Notes under the pieces: model-generated | What the model was told of the DNA's origin: nothing | What the model saw: the letters and a program-made list of their open reading frames with translations, nothing else | Database searches by the model: none | Shown here: positions 1-7,984 of the stretch, piece by piece | Position numbering within the stretch: the first letter of the stretch is position 1 | Layout: each line of letters opens with the position of its first letter | Position numbers and translations under genes: made by a program | DNA from: Streptomyces sp. CB09001 | GTDB taxonomy: Bacteria; Actinomycetota; Actinomycetes; Streptomycetales; Streptomycetaceae | Assembly (NCBI RefSeq): GCF_003369795.1 | Contig: NZ_CP026730.1 | Coordinates: 7,617,001-7,681,000 of the forward strand | Direction: 5' to 3' | Length of the DNA stretch: 64,000 bases

Positions 1-300
1 GCGCTCCTCGACGGCAAGCTCCTCGAACCGGAACAGCTCAAGGAGATGAAGACCACCGTCGACGCCCCCGACCTCGACACCGTCGGCGACGGCCACTACG
101 GCCTCGGCCTGGCCACCTTCAAGCTCAGCTGCGGCGGCTACGCCTGGACCCACGGCGGCAACGCCCCCGGCTACACCACCCGCAACGCCGTGACCGAGGA
201 CGGCCGGGCGGCCACCATCGCCGTCACCGCGTTGCCCACGGCCCTGCCCGCCGCCGAGCACATCGAGGCCGCCCTCGACACCGCGCTCTGCACCCGCTGA
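1..300 (+). CDS. Serine hydrolase (class C beta-lactamase/DD-peptidase type), C-terminal end
   Basis: The 5' part lies outside the window; the first base is in frame and 99 residues are visible before the TGA. The fragment contains W-T-H-G-G-N-A-P-G-Y, which matches the HxG/KTG-equivalent motif near the C-terminus of beta-lactamase-family serine hydrolases. This family includes D-alanyl-D-alanine carboxypeptidases and esterases. Substrate and localisation cannot be judged because the SxxK active site and any signal peptide are outside the window. Confidence 0.7.
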   Translation, partial: ALLDGKLLEPEQLKEMKTTVDAPDLDTVGDGHYGLGLATFKLSCGGYAWTHGGNAPGYTTRNAVTEDGRAATIAVTALPTALPAAEHIEAALDTALCTR

Positions 301-533
301 CCCGGCTGCCGGACCGACCCCGCTGCCGAGACCGCCGCCGGTGATCGCGACGGGGGAGTGGCTCGTACTCATGGAACTCCCTGACCGACGCCGGCCGCCG
401 CGAGCTGCTGCGCAGACAGCGGGACGCCGACGGCCTGGACACCACCGACAGCCACGATCGCCCGTGCCACCGGCCGCGCGGAGGGGACCTGGCTTCGGGA
501 AACGCAGGCCTGACACGGGCACCGCCAGCAGGC
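301..533 (+). other. Intergenic stretch with a short coding-like remnant
   Basis: No complete gene is visible. From about 384 to 470 one plus-strand frame reads like real GC-rich coding sequence (S-L-T-D-A-G-R-R-E-L-L-R-R-Q), but it has no start and soon becomes Arg/Pro-rich. It may be the end of a decayed helix-turn-helix or similar gene. No family is assigned. Confidence 0.25.
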
Positions 534-555
534 ACCCGTCCTCGGCCCGACGGGT
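534..555 (-). terminator. Hairpin at the 3' end of the catabolic operon
   Basis: Arms ACCCGTC and GACGGGT (7 bp, 8-nt loop) lie exactly at the stop codon of the last operon gene. There is no U-tract, as is common in Streptomyces terminators. The position suggests transcription ending after the FAH gene. Confidence 0.4.
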
Positions 556-1373
556 CAGGTGATCGGTGTGGAGAGCGTGCCGATGCCGTCGACGGTCACC
601 TCGACCCGGTCTCCCGTCCTCAGGTACCAGCTCGGGGTCCGGGCTCGGCCCACTCCGCCGGGGGTGCCGGTGAGAATCAGGTCGCCGGGTTGGAGTGGGA
701 TCATGGTCGACACGTACGCGACCAGGTGCTCCGGGGTGAACAGGAGGTCTGCGACCGGGTGTTCCTGGACCGGGACGCCGTTGACCGTGGTGCGCAGTGT
801 CGCGCTCGACGGGTCGAATTCGTCGCGGGTGACCAGGACGGGGCCCACGGGGGTGGTACGGGTCCAGATCTTGCCCTGAAGCCACTCGGTGGTGCGGTTC
901 TGCCATCCGCGCATCGAGATGTCGTTGGCCACCGTGAACCCGGCGATGTACCGGCCCGCCTCCTCCTCCCGCACCCGGTAGGCGGTGCGCCCCACGACGA
1001 CGGCCAGCTCTCCCTCCCAGTCCATCTCCGGGTCCTCCGGCACGGTCGCCACCGGATCGGCGGGGCCGGTCAGGGTGTCGGCGAACTTCGCGAAGAGCGT
1101 GGGGTGGGCCGGCAGATCGCGGCCCATCTCCTTGATGTGTTCCTTGTAGTTGAGTCCCGCGCACAGCACGTGGGAGGGGTGCGGAACCAGTGTGTGCAGT
1201 TCGGCCTCGTCCCGGCGGTGTTGGGGACCGGTGGCCGTCCGTGCGATCTGCCGCCAGTCCTCGTCGGCCAGCAGGGAGCCGACGTCGGCGTGACCGGGTA
1301 TCTCCGTGAGCACCTCACCGTCGAGTCGGGCGGCGCTCGTTCCCGTGCGCGTGCGGATCGTTGCCAGTCTCAT
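555..1373 (-). CDS. Fumarylacetoacetate hydrolase (FAH) family enzyme
   Basis: The 272-residue product has the FAH-family core. The N-terminal part leads to C-A-G-L-N-Y-K-E-H-I, then the metal-binding stretch D-W-E-G-E-L-A-V-V-V-G (about residues 120-130), N-D-I-S-M-R-G-W-Q and, near the end, L-T-G-T-P-G-G-V-G. Family members hydrolyse, hydrate or decarboxylate the acyl-pyruvate-like products of ring cleavage (HpaG/HpaH, oxalocrotonate decarboxylase, FAH); which reaction applies here cannot be told. It is the last gene of the minus-strand operon starting at 10519, 15 bp after the preceding gene, fitting a late step in meta-cleavage. Confidence 0.85.
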   Translation of the reverse strand: MRLATIRTRTGTSAARLDGEVLTEIPGHADVGSLLADEDWRQIARTATGPQHRRDEAELHTLVPHPSHVLCAGLNYKEHIKEMGRDLPAHPTLFAKFADTLTGPADPVATVPEDPEMDWEGELAVVVGRTAYRVREEEAGRYIAGFTVANDISMRGWQNRTTEWLQGKIWTRTTPVGPVLVTRDEFDPSSATLRTTVNGVPVQEHPVADLLFTPEHLVAYVSTMIPLQPGDLILTGTPGGVGRARTPSWYLRTGDRVEVTVDGIGTLSTPIT

Positions 1374-1388
1374 CCGTGTCCCCTTCTC

Positions 1389-2582
1389 TCAGGCGCCGGC
1401 GGCGGTGGTCTCGGGGACGACGAGGTCGAAGAATCCCCAGTGCGAACCGGTGGGCAGGGTGCCCGACAGCATGCGGCCGCACTTCTGCGTCACGATGTGC
1501 GAGGAGCCCCGGTGCTGGCTTCCGGCGTGGCTGTCGCGGAAGAAGCGCTGCAGGACGCCGTCCCGCATGACCTGCGCGCCCGCGAAGCGGTGCACGAGCT
1601 GGCTGATCTCCAGCGCGGTCCGGGTGGCGAGGCTGCAGGCGAGGCGCGACATGGTCTCCTGCTCGTCGTTCAGCTGCGCGCCGTCCGCGAGCGCGGCCTC
1701 GTTGTCGCGCCAGGTGTCCCGCAGCAGGGCCTGGGTGCCCCGCACGTGCGAGTAGTGGCGGGCGAACTCGGCGAAGAACTCGTCGCTGGTGACGGGGGAC
1801 CCCTCTGCGGGGTCCTTGCGGCGGGTCAGCTCGCGCAGCTCGTCGAGCATGCGCCGGCCGACGCCCTGGGACCAGGCCGCCTGGTGCAGCCCGGCCATCA
1901 GGGCGGGGCTCGGCCCGTTCGCGGCGCGGCCGCGCGGAGAACGCGGGCCCACGGCGAAGACGTACTTGTCGTCGACCAGCAGCTCCTCGGCCCGGTAGTC
2001 GAGGCTGGAGGTCGCGCGCAGTCCGAGCATGTCCCAGTTGTCACTGATGCGCAGGGCCGGGCGGGGCACCAGGCAGACCAGCCGCTGTCCCGTTCCCTCG
2101 ACCGTCACCGCGAGGTTGAGGTGGGTGGCCATGGACACCCCGGGGGCGAACTGCCAGGTGCCGTTCACCCGGTAGCCGCTCCCGACGCGCACCGCACGGC
2201 CGGTGAAAGCGGTGGACCGGCCCGCCACCAGGGGGAACGTGCCCTCGGCGAAGAGGGCGGCCACGGCCTCGTCGCCCAGGTAGGTGGCGGCGGTCGCCGT
2301 CTCGCTCGCCACGGCGCGCACGAGCCAGCCGAGCGAGGCGTCGGCGTGGGACAGCTTCTCCATGACCCGCATGATCTGCAGCGGGGTCGCCTCCATGCCG
2401 CCGAGTGCGGCCGGCGCCATCAGACCGAAGACCCCGCTCGCGCGCAGCGCCTCTTGCACGGCCGGTGTCGGACGCCGCAGGCGTTCGCTGTCCGCGGCCT
2501 CGCGCTGGAGCAGCGGGTAGATGTCGTCGAGGACCGTCAGCAACTCGCCGACGGCACCGTCCTGTTGCGCGCGCACCGTCAC
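1389..2582 (-). CDS. Acyl-CoA-dehydrogenase-fold flavin monooxygenase (HsaA/HPA C2 type)
   Basis: The 397-residue protein has the acyl-CoA dehydrogenase fold but resembles the oxygenase branch (HsaA, TcsD, p-hydroxyphenylacetate hydroxylase C2): S-H-A-D-A-S-L-G-W near residue 75, W-Q-F-A-P-G-V in the middle, and a C-terminal R-F-F-R-D-S-H-A-G-S-Q-H-R. Such enzymes hydroxylate phenolic or ring substrates with reduced FMN/FAD delivered by a partner reductase. The GTG start is fixed by a GTGA overlap with the flavin reductase gene upstream, so the two are translationally coupled. It would be the second flavin hydroxylase in the operon, of a different family from the first. Substrate unknown. Confidence 0.8.
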   Translation of the reverse strand: MTVRAQQDGAVGELLTVLDDIYPLLQREAADSERLRRPTPAVQEALRASGVFGLMAPAALGGMEATPLQIMRVMEKLSHADASLGWLVRAVASETATAATYLGDEAVAALFAEGTFPLVAGRSTAFTGRAVRVGSGYRVNGTWQFAPGVSMATHLNLAVTVEGTGQRLVCLVPRPALRISDNWDMLGLRATSSLDYRAEELLVDDKYVFAVGPRSPRGRAANGPSPALMAGLHQAAWSQGVGRRMLDELRELTRRKDPAEGSPVTSDEFFAEFARHYSHVRGTQALLRDTWRDNEAALADGAQLNDEQETMSRLACSLATRTALEISQLVHRFAGAQVMRDGVLQRFFRDSHAGSQHRGSSHIVTQKCGRMLSGTLPTGSHWGFFDLVVPETTAAGA

Positions 2583-3154
2583 GGCCGCCTCCCCTCGGGG
2601 GCGTCGGATTCCTGGGCCAGCGCGCTCCACTGGCCCCGGTAGAAGAGGAGCGGGCTGGAGTCGTCCCGCTGGCCGTGGGACACGACCCGGCCCAGGACCA
2701 GGACGTGGTCGCCGCCGTCGTACCCGGCCCACGGCGTGCACTGGAAGTACGCGGGCGAGCCCCCGATCCTCGGTGCGGCCCCGTCCTCGACCCATGTGAC
2801 GGGGCGCGACCGCGGCTTGCCCGCGAAGTGCAGGGCGGTGTCGAGCTGGTCGTTCCCCAGGACGTTGACCGCGAAGGGGCGTTCCAGCAGGTATGTGAGC
2901 GACCGCGAGGTCCGCTGCATGGAGACCAGCACCAGGGGCGGGTCGAGCGAGACGGAGGTGAAGGAGTTCACCGTGATGCCGTAGTACTCGCCGCCGGACT
3001 CGTAGGTGAGGACGACGACGCCGGTGGCGAAGTTGCCCAGGGCGTTGCGCAGTTGACGGGGATCGGCGAGCGACGGGGCCGCGGGGCCCGACCCGGGGGT
3101 GCCGGCGTCGGCCGCTTTCTCGTAGATCTCGGAGTCCCACATGATGTCGGTCAT
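2579..3154 (-). CDS. Flavin reductase (HpaC-like) component
   Basis: The 191-residue protein shows the flavin reductase-like (FMN-binding split barrel) pattern: L-R-N-A-L-G-N-F-A-T-G-V-V-V-L near residue 35, G-I-T-V-N-S-F-T-S-V-S-L-D-P-P and a late G-D-H-V-L-V-L-G-R-V. Such enzymes reduce free FMN or FAD with NAD(P)H and hand it to a monooxygenase. A strong GGAGG site sits 5 nt before the ATG. Its stop overlaps the GTG of the HsaA-type monooxygenase. It is the only reductase in the operon, so it probably also serves the HpaB-like enzyme. Confidence 0.85.
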   Translation of the reverse strand: MTDIMWDSEIYEKAADAGTPGSGPAAPSLADPRQLRNALGNFATGVVVLTYESGGEYYGITVNSFTSVSLDPPLVLVSMQRTSRSLTYLLERPFAVNVLGNDQLDTALHFAGKPRSRPVTWVEDGAAPRIGGSPAYFQCTPWAGYDGGDHVLVLGRVVSHGQRDDSSPLLFYRGQWSALAQESDAPEGRRP

Positions 3155-3177
3155 CTCGACCTCCTTGACTCGTGGGT

Positions 3178-3254
3178 CCGGCCCGGTGCGGGGCCGGCGG
3201 AAGTGACGGGCTTTGGTGGACCGGCGGGTGCGGGCGTCCCCTCGCACCCGCCGG
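3178..3254 (-). terminator. Two adjacent hairpins between permease and flavin reductase genes
   Basis: Just after the permease stop codon lies a 12-bp perfect stem (CCGGCGGGTGCG, 3221-3232, with 3243-3254; 10-nt loop). A second stem follows at 3178-3198 (CCGGCCC with GGGCCGG). They lie inside the operon, so they could end or attenuate transcription, or mark an mRNA processing point, between the upstream seven and downstream three genes. Confidence 0.5.
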
Positions 3255-3258
3255 GGTT

Positions 3259-4716
3259 TCAGACGGCTTCCTCCGCGGCCTCCTGGTCGGAGACGAAGGA
3301 GGTGCCGGTGCCCTCGGGCAGCATGTGCCGCAGCACCGGGTAGACGACGAGCGTCAGCGCGAAGGAGACCAGGAACCCGAGGGAGAACACGTCGGTGGCC
3401 ATCAGGGCGATGCCGACGGCGGCGGACAGCACCAGGGTGATCACTCCGGCCCAGTTCCACCTCTCCACCCGGTGTGTGCTCCGGTCGTAACGGGCACGTC
3501 GTACGAGGTAGTAGTCGGCGATCATCACGCCGCAGATGCCGAGTGTCATGGACCCGAGGTAGGCCAGGTAGTCGGTGAACTTCTCCAGGATTCCGGCGGC
3601 GATCATCACCAGGGCGACGATGTTGCCGGCCACCACCATGACCGCGCGGCCCGGTTTGCGGCCGGTGAGCGAGTCGACGAGGTTCACCAGGGAGAGCGAG
3701 CCGGAGTAGGCGTTGATGGCCTGTGCCTTGGCCTGGGCGGCGTAGATGGTGATGAAGCCGGCCCAGCCCGCGAAGATGACGAAGAAGGCACCCGTGTTCT
3801 GCATGACGTAGGTGCTGCCCGCCGCGGCGGCGGCCTCGGGCCCCAGGTCCGTGTTGTGGGCCATCAGGTAGTCGACGACCTCGGGCATGCCCCCGATCAC
3901 GACGAGCGATCCGAGGACAGTCATCAGGACGTTCTGCGTGAGGGGGCCGGCGGCTGCGAGGATCGTGACGTCGCGGCGCGTGCGGCAGTAGCGGGCGAAG
4001 TCCGTCGTGACCAGTGCGATCGTGCCGGCGGTCGCGCCCATGACCCCCACGGCGGCCTCGAAGCGCGGCCATACACCGCCGGGCACCACACCTCCGTAGC
4101 CGAACACCTCCGTCGGGTCGGCGCCCTGGATCACGTAGATGTGCACGATCATGTAGACCGTGACGAGCAGGGTGACGGCCGTCAGCACACCGGACGCGCG
4201 CAGGGCGAACTTCAGGCCGAAGACGGCGAGCGTGATCCACGCCAGCGTCATCAGGCCGTAGACGAGGATACGAGTCGGCCAGGAGTCGGGCAGGTCGAGC
4301 ATGAGCAGGGTGCCCTGGTAGAGCAGGGCGGCCTCCACGGCGAGGAAGCCGAGGATCATGAACGCGAAGACGACCGACCCGAGCGCCGACCCCATGAAGC
4401 CGAACCCGAAGAACCGGGAGGTGACGGTGGAGGACATGCCGGTCTCGAACGCCATCCTGCCGAGGGACCTGCCGAGGAAGACCGCGAAGGCGGCGACGAG
4501 TACGCCGACGGTGAGGCCGACGGCGAAGCCGGCCAGAACGACGGTGAAGCCGGCGATGGCGAACACGACGAGCGCGGTCGCGACGCTGACCGGGCTGAGA
4601 GCGAGTTGGTAGCCGCTCTTCCGGTCGGCCGCGGGCACGCTGACCAGAGCGTGATCCTCCGCCGCGGCAGCCAGGGCCGACTCGGTGGATCTGGGAATTC
4701 CGGTGTGTGACGACAC
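3259..4716 (-). CDS. NCS1-family permease (cytosine/purine/allantoin type)
   Basis: The 485-residue integral membrane protein has about 12 hydrophobic segments and the overall pattern of the nucleobase:cation symporter 1 family. It includes the S-L-V-N-L-V-D-S-L-T-G-R-K-P-G region, the T-D-F-A-R-Y-C loop, and the late I-C-G-V-M-I-A-D-Y-Y-L-V-R-R characteristic of the family. NCS1 transporters import purines, pyrimidines, hydantoins, thiamine or related N-heterocycles with protons or sodium. Its place inside a ring-degradation operon suggests uptake of the operon's substrate. The ATG follows a 34-bp gap containing a 16-bp palindrome. Substrate unknown. Confidence 0.85.
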   Translation of the reverse strand: MSSHTGIPRSTESALAAAAEDHALVSVPAADRKSGYQLALSPVSVATALVVFAIAGFTVVLAGFAVGLTVGVLVAAFAVFLGRSLGRMAFETGMSSTVTSRFFGFGFMGSALGSVVFAFMILGFLAVEAALLYQGTLLMLDLPDSWPTRILVYGLMTLAWITLAVFGLKFALRASGVLTAVTLLVTVYMIVHIYVIQGADPTEVFGYGGVVPGGVWPRFEAAVGVMGATAGTIALVTTDFARYCRTRRDVTILAAAGPLTQNVLMTVLGSLVVIGGMPEVVDYLMAHNTDLGPEAAAAAGSTYVMQNTGAFFVIFAGWAGFITIYAAQAKAQAINAYSGSLSLVNLVDSLTGRKPGRAVMVVAGNIVALVMIAAGILEKFTDYLAYLGSMTLGICGVMIADYYLVRRARYDRSTHRVERWNWAGVITLVLSAAVGIALMATDVFSLGFLVSFALTLVVYPVLRHMLPEGTGTSFVSDQEAAEEAV

Positions 4717-4737
4717 AGTTCTACCCCTCCGAGAATG

Positions 4738-4753
4738 TGACCACGCGTGGTCA
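4738..4753. promoter_or_regulatory. 16-bp perfect palindrome at the ridA/permease junction
   Basis: TGACCACGCGTGGTCA is a perfect inverted repeat covering the RidA stop codon and lying 21 bp before the permease start. It could be a repressor or activator half of an internal promoter, or a small hairpin (TGACCA/TGGTCA) protecting mRNA ends. Function is inferred only from symmetry and position. Confidence 0.35.
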
Positions 4754-5152
4754 GTCCGCGCTGCAGCCCGCGACGGCGACGGCTTCGATCTCCAGGAAAA
4801 TCCCGGGCTTGGCGAGTGCCGAGACCTCGACCAGGGAGCAGGCCGGGAAGTCGCCGGTGAAGAACTCCCGGCGGGCCTTCCAGACTTCGGCGTTGTCCTT
4901 CATGTCGGTGACGAAGATCGTCATCTTGACGATGTCGTCCATGGCCGCTCCGGCCGCCTCGACCAGATCCTTGATCTTCTGGAAGACGGTCCTGGCCTGG
5001 GCGTAGGCGGTGTCGCCCAACAGGGTCTCCCCGTCGCGGCCGCGTGCCGTCATTCCGGAGATCATGATCAGGTCGTCCACCCGCAGGCAGTTCGACCACA
5101 TGCCGTCCGCGGGCTCGCGCACGGCGTCGGAGCAGAAACGTTCCTTCTTCAT
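4751..5152 (-). CDS. RidA/YjgF-family protein with Arg-to-Cys substitution
   Basis: The 133-residue protein matches the RidA family over its whole length (I-S-G-M-T-A-R, the V-K-M-T-I-F-V-T-D-M strand, and I-F-L-E-I-E-A-V-A-V-A at the C-terminus). RidA proteins hydrolyse reactive enamines/imines, and 2-aminomuconate deaminase of aminophenol pathways belongs here. In typical RidA the motif F-P-A-R-S carries the arginine that holds the substrate carboxylate; here it reads F-P-A-C-S, so classic imine deaminase activity is doubtful. ATG 5152 is chosen for its GAGGA site; an upstream in-frame start lacks one. It lies between the aldehyde dehydrogenase and permease genes of the operon. Confidence 0.85.
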   Translation of the reverse strand: MKKERFCSDAVREPADGMWSNCLRVDDLIMISGMTARGRDGETLLGDTAYAQARTVFQKIKDLVEAAGAAMDDIVKMTIFVTDMKDNAEVWKARREFFTGDFPACSLVEVSALAKPGIFLEIEAVAVAGCSAD

Positions 5153-5187
5153 GGTGGTGGTCCTCGGGGTTCTCGCGGTGGTGGCTC

Positions 5188-6741
5188 TCACAGATCGATC
5201 CGGTTGTCCCAGGCGGAGGTGCCGCCCCAGTTCACGCAGACGCTCTGGCGCCGCATGAAGCCCTTCCAGGCGTCGGAGCCGGCCGTCCGGCCGCCGCCGG
5301 TCTCCTTCTCGCCGCCGAAGGCGGAACCGACGTCGGCGCCGGTGGTGCCCATGTTGATGCGGACGATCCCGCAGTCACTGCCCCGGGCGGACAGGAACGT
5401 CTCGATGTGGGTGAGGTTGGTGCTGTGCATGCCCGAGGCCAGGCCCTGGGCCACCCCGTTGTGGATCTCGATGGCCTCGTCGAGGTCCCGGTAGGTGAGG
5501 ACCGAGACGATCGGCGCGAAGGTCTCCGAACGGGCGATGGCGAAGTGCGGACGCACCCCGGTGACGATGGCCGGCTCGACGTACAGGCCGGGGCGGTCGA
5601 TCACCTTGCCGCCGTACGCCACCGTGGCGCCCTCGCGCTCGGCGCCGGCGAGGACGTCCTGGTAGTCCCGCACCGCGTGCCGGTCGATCAGGGGGCCGAC
5701 GACGGTGTCCCGCTCGCGCGGGTCGCCGATGGTGATCTGGTCGAAGGCCTTCCTCATCAGCTCGACCAGCTCGTCGGCGATGCTCTCGTGGGCGATCACG
5801 CGGCGGGTGCTGGTGCAACGCTGCCCGGTCGTGCCGACCACGCCGAAGGTGAGGGCCTTGGCGGCGAGTTCCAGGTCGGCGGTCTCGTCGACGATGCAGC
5901 CGTTGTTGCCCGAGCACTCCAGCTGGTACCTGCGGCCGAGGGTCGATCCGACCGTGTCGGCGATCTTGCGGCCCACGCCGGTGGAGCCGGTGAACGAGAT
6001 CATCGCGACACGTGTGTCCGCGACGAGCCGCTCGGCGACGGCGTCGTCCTCGGGGAGGAAGAGCGAGAAGACACCCTCGCAGCCCAGCTCCGCCGCCGCC
6101 CGGTTGACCAGCTTCTGCACGGCGATCGCGGTCAGCGGCACCTTCGGGCTCGGCTTCCAGATCACCGTGTTGCCGGCGATCGCGGACAGGAAGCCGTTCT
6201 GCGCCCAGACGGCGGCCGGGAAGTTGTACGCGCTGATCAGGCCGACGACGCCGAGCGGCAGCCACTGGTCGTACATGCGGTGCTCCGCACGCTGGGACTG
6301 CTGGGTGAAGCCGTACAGCATCCGCGCCTGGCCGGCCGCCAGGGTGGACATGTCGACGGCCTCGCGCAGTTCGCCCTTGGCCTCCATCGTCGACTTGCCG
6401 GTGTCGAGCGACACGATCGCGGTGAGGCTGTCGAGGTGCTGCTCGATCAACTGCCCGATGCGGCGCACGAATTCACCGCGCCGGGGCGGCGGCACCATGC
6501 GCCACTTCTGCTGGGTCTCGACCGCGGCACTCACCAGGGCCTCGTAGTCCCGCGCGTCCGAGGCCGCGACCCGGCCGACGGTCCCGCCGTCGGCGGGGCA
6601 CTGCGCCTCGATGACCGGCCGGTCCTCGACGGGCCCCCAGCCGAGCGAGTCGGCGTAGGTCCCGGAGTGCAGGTGGTCCAGGCCGAACTCGGCCAGCACC
6701 TTCCCGGTGTCGAACACGGTGCTGTTCGTCTCGCTCATCAT
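5188..6741 (-). CDS. Aldehyde dehydrogenase, ALDH7 (antiquitin/P6C dehydrogenase)-like
   Basis: The 517-residue enzyme has the NAD-dependent ALDH layout: Y-N-F-P-A-A-V-W near 170, F-T-G-S-T-G-V-G for cofactor binding, L-E-C-S-G-N-N with the general base Glu, and the catalytic Cys in G-Q-R-C-T-S-T-R-R. Both that motif and F-G-G-E-K-E-T-G-G-G-R near the C-terminus are characteristic of ALDH7 (alpha-aminoadipic semialdehyde/piperideine-6-carboxylate dehydrogenase) rather than HpaE. In this operon it most likely oxidises a semialdehyde made by ring cleavage. The first two codons are both ATG, so the start could be 6741 or 6738. Confidence 0.85.
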   Translation of the reverse strand: MMSETNSTVFDTGKVLAEFGLDHLHSGTYADSLGWGPVEDRPVIEAQCPADGGTVGRVAASDARDYEALVSAAVETQQKWRMVPPPRRGEFVRRIGQLIEQHLDSLTAIVSLDTGKSTMEAKGELREAVDMSTLAAGQARMLYGFTQQSQRAEHRMYDQWLPLGVVGLISAYNFPAAVWAQNGFLSAIAGNTVIWKPSPKVPLTAIAVQKLVNRAAAELGCEGVFSLFLPEDDAVAERLVADTRVAMISFTGSTGVGRKIADTVGSTLGRRYQLECSGNNGCIVDETADLELAAKALTFGVVGTTGQRCTSTRRVIAHESIADELVELMRKAFDQITIGDPRERDTVVGPLIDRHAVRDYQDVLAGAEREGATVAYGGKVIDRPGLYVEPAIVTGVRPHFAIARSETFAPIVSVLTYRDLDEAIEIHNGVAQGLASGMHSTNLTHIETFLSARGSDCGIVRINMGTTGADVGSAFGGEKETGGGRTAGSDAWKGFMRRQSVCVNWGGTSAWDNRIDL

Positions 6742-6761
6742 CGCCTCATCAACGTCGCGGT

Positions 6762-6773
6762 TTCGAATTCGAA
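6762..6773. promoter_or_regulatory. 12-bp palindrome in the cupin/ALDH gap
   Basis: TTCGAATTCGAA is a perfect palindrome in the 57-bp gap before the aldehyde dehydrogenase gene. It is AT-rich compared with its surroundings. It may be a regulator site or a chance feature. Confidence 0.25.
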
Positions 6774-6798
6774 GGGGAGTCGGGTACGGGGCGGCGGT

Positions 6799-7221
6799 TC
6801 AGTCCCGGGCAAGGAAGTCGCCGATCGTCTCGTCGGTGTGGTACTCGGGCTTCTCGTAGTAGTGCGGGCCGTCGTAGATCTCGATCAGCCTGCTGCGCTC
6901 GTGCGCCAGGGTCGGGCCGTGCGGGTGGTCCTTGGGGTTCATGTAGAAGGAGCCGGGGCGCAGCCTGAGGCCCGAGTCGGTGTACTCGTAGTCGCCTTCG
7001 AGGCAGTACATGAACTGGTTCGAGGCGTGCGTGTGCCTGGTGGGGATGGTGCCGCCCTTGTCGTAGTCGAGCAGGGCGATGCTGGCTCCGGTCTCGGCGT
7101 TCTTGAAGAGGAAGTACTGGCGGAAGCCGTGGTCGGGGTAGTCGATCCAGTTGTCCTCGTCGAGGTCCGCCGCGTGGATCAGGACCTCCAGGGACTTCAT
7201 GGTCTCGGCGTTGATGTCCAC
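6799..7221 (-). CDS. Cupin-domain protein
   Basis: The 140-residue single-domain protein contains a cupin motif 1 (R-H-T-H-A-S-N-Q-F-M-Y-C-L-E-G-D-Y-E-Y) and motif 2 (L-R-P-G-S-F-Y-M-N-P-K-D-H-P-H-G), giving His and Glu ligands for a metal. Similar small cupins include 2,4'-dihydroxyacetophenone dioxygenase and various isomerases or dioxygenases. It is 4 bp after the RraA-like gene, so clearly co-transcribed. It could be a second oxygenase or a tautomerase of the pathway; the exact role is not recognisable. Confidence 0.75.
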   Translation of the reverse strand: MDINAETMKSLEVLIHAADLDEDNWIDYPDHGFRQYFLFKNAETGASIALLDYDKGGTIPTRHTHASNQFMYCLEGDYEYTDSGLRLRPGSFYMNPKDHPHGPTLAHERSRLIEIYDGPHYYEKPEYHTDETIGDFLARD

Positions 7222-7225
7222 TTCT

Positions 7226-7984
7226 TCACTCCAAACCGGGGCGGCCCGCTGCCACCCACGTGTCGTATTCCTGACGGCTGTCGGACGTGCCGGGGAAGAG
7301 CCCGAAGAGGGACCGTCCCCGTTCGATCTGCAGGGCGGTGAACTCCTCGTAGGCGGCGGCGTCGGCGCCCTCGGCGGCCACCTCCGCCACCAGGTGGCGG
7401 GGGACGACCACGACGCCGTCGGCGTCGCCGAGCAGGACGTCGCCCGGGTAGACGGCGACGCCGCCGCAGCCCACGGGCTCGTCCAGGGCGACCGGGTGCA
7501 GGGCGACGGGTGTGGCCCTCGGGGCGTTGTCCCGCTGGAAGCAGGGCAGGCCGGTCCGGGCGACGGCGGCGGAGTCCCGGTAGCCGCCGTCGGTCACCGC
7601 GCCCGACACGCCGCGGTGCTTCAGGCGCGCCGCCATCATGTCGCCCATGGAGGCGGCGGCCGTGGAGCCGAGTGCGTCGATCACCAGCACCGCGCCGGGC
7701 GGGCACTCCTCGATGGCCCGCCGGTGCAGGTGGTCGCTGCTCGCGTAGCCGGCCAGGGTGTCGAGGTCCTCCCGGGCGGGGATGAAGCGCAGGGTGTAGG
7801 CCGGGCCGACGAGTGGCCGCTGCCCGGCCGTGAGGGGCCGTACGCCGGCCATGAGCACGTTGCGCAGGCCGCGCCGGAGCAGCATGTTGGCGATCGTGGC
7901 CGAGCCGGCGCGCGTCAGTTGGGTGCGGACCGTCCGGGACAGCGCTCCGGCCGGGTCCGGGTCCGGGTGCGCGGTGCCGGTCAC
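7226..7984 (-). CDS. RraA-like aldolase/demethylmenaquinone-methyltransferase-fold protein
   Basis: The 252-residue protein carries the RraA/HMG-aldolase core: A-V-L-V-I-D-A-L-G-S-T, the substrate/metal loop V-T-D-G-G-Y-R-D-S near 130, and V-Y-P-G-D-V-L-L-G-D-A-D-G-V-V-V-V-P. Class II pyruvate aldolases of this fold split 4-hydroxy-4-methyl-2-oxoglutarate and similar end products of meta-cleavage pathways to pyruvate. The GTG at 7984 overlaps the stop of the dioxygenase gene (GTGA), which supports this start over an in-frame upstream one. Likely the carbon-carbon lyase at the end of the pathway. Confidence 0.8.
   Translation of the reverse strand: MTGTAHPDPDPAGALSRTVRTQLTRAGSATIANMLLRRGLRNVLMAGVRPLTAGQRPLVGPAYTLRFIPAREDLDTLAGYASSDHLHRRAIEECPPGAVLVIDALGSTAAASMGDMMAARLKHRGVSGAVTDGGYRDSAAVARTGLPCFQRDNAPRATPVALHPVALDEPVGCGGVAVYPGDVLLGDADGVVVVPRHLVAEVAAEGADAAAYEEFTALQIERGRSLFGLFPGTSDSRQEYDTWVAAGRPGLE

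Noticed and set aside
690..2642. A 650-codon open frame on the plus strand over the FAH and HsaA-type genes
   Set aside because: Composition is Gly/Arg/Val-rich without domains; it is the mirror of real minus-strand genes at high GC3.
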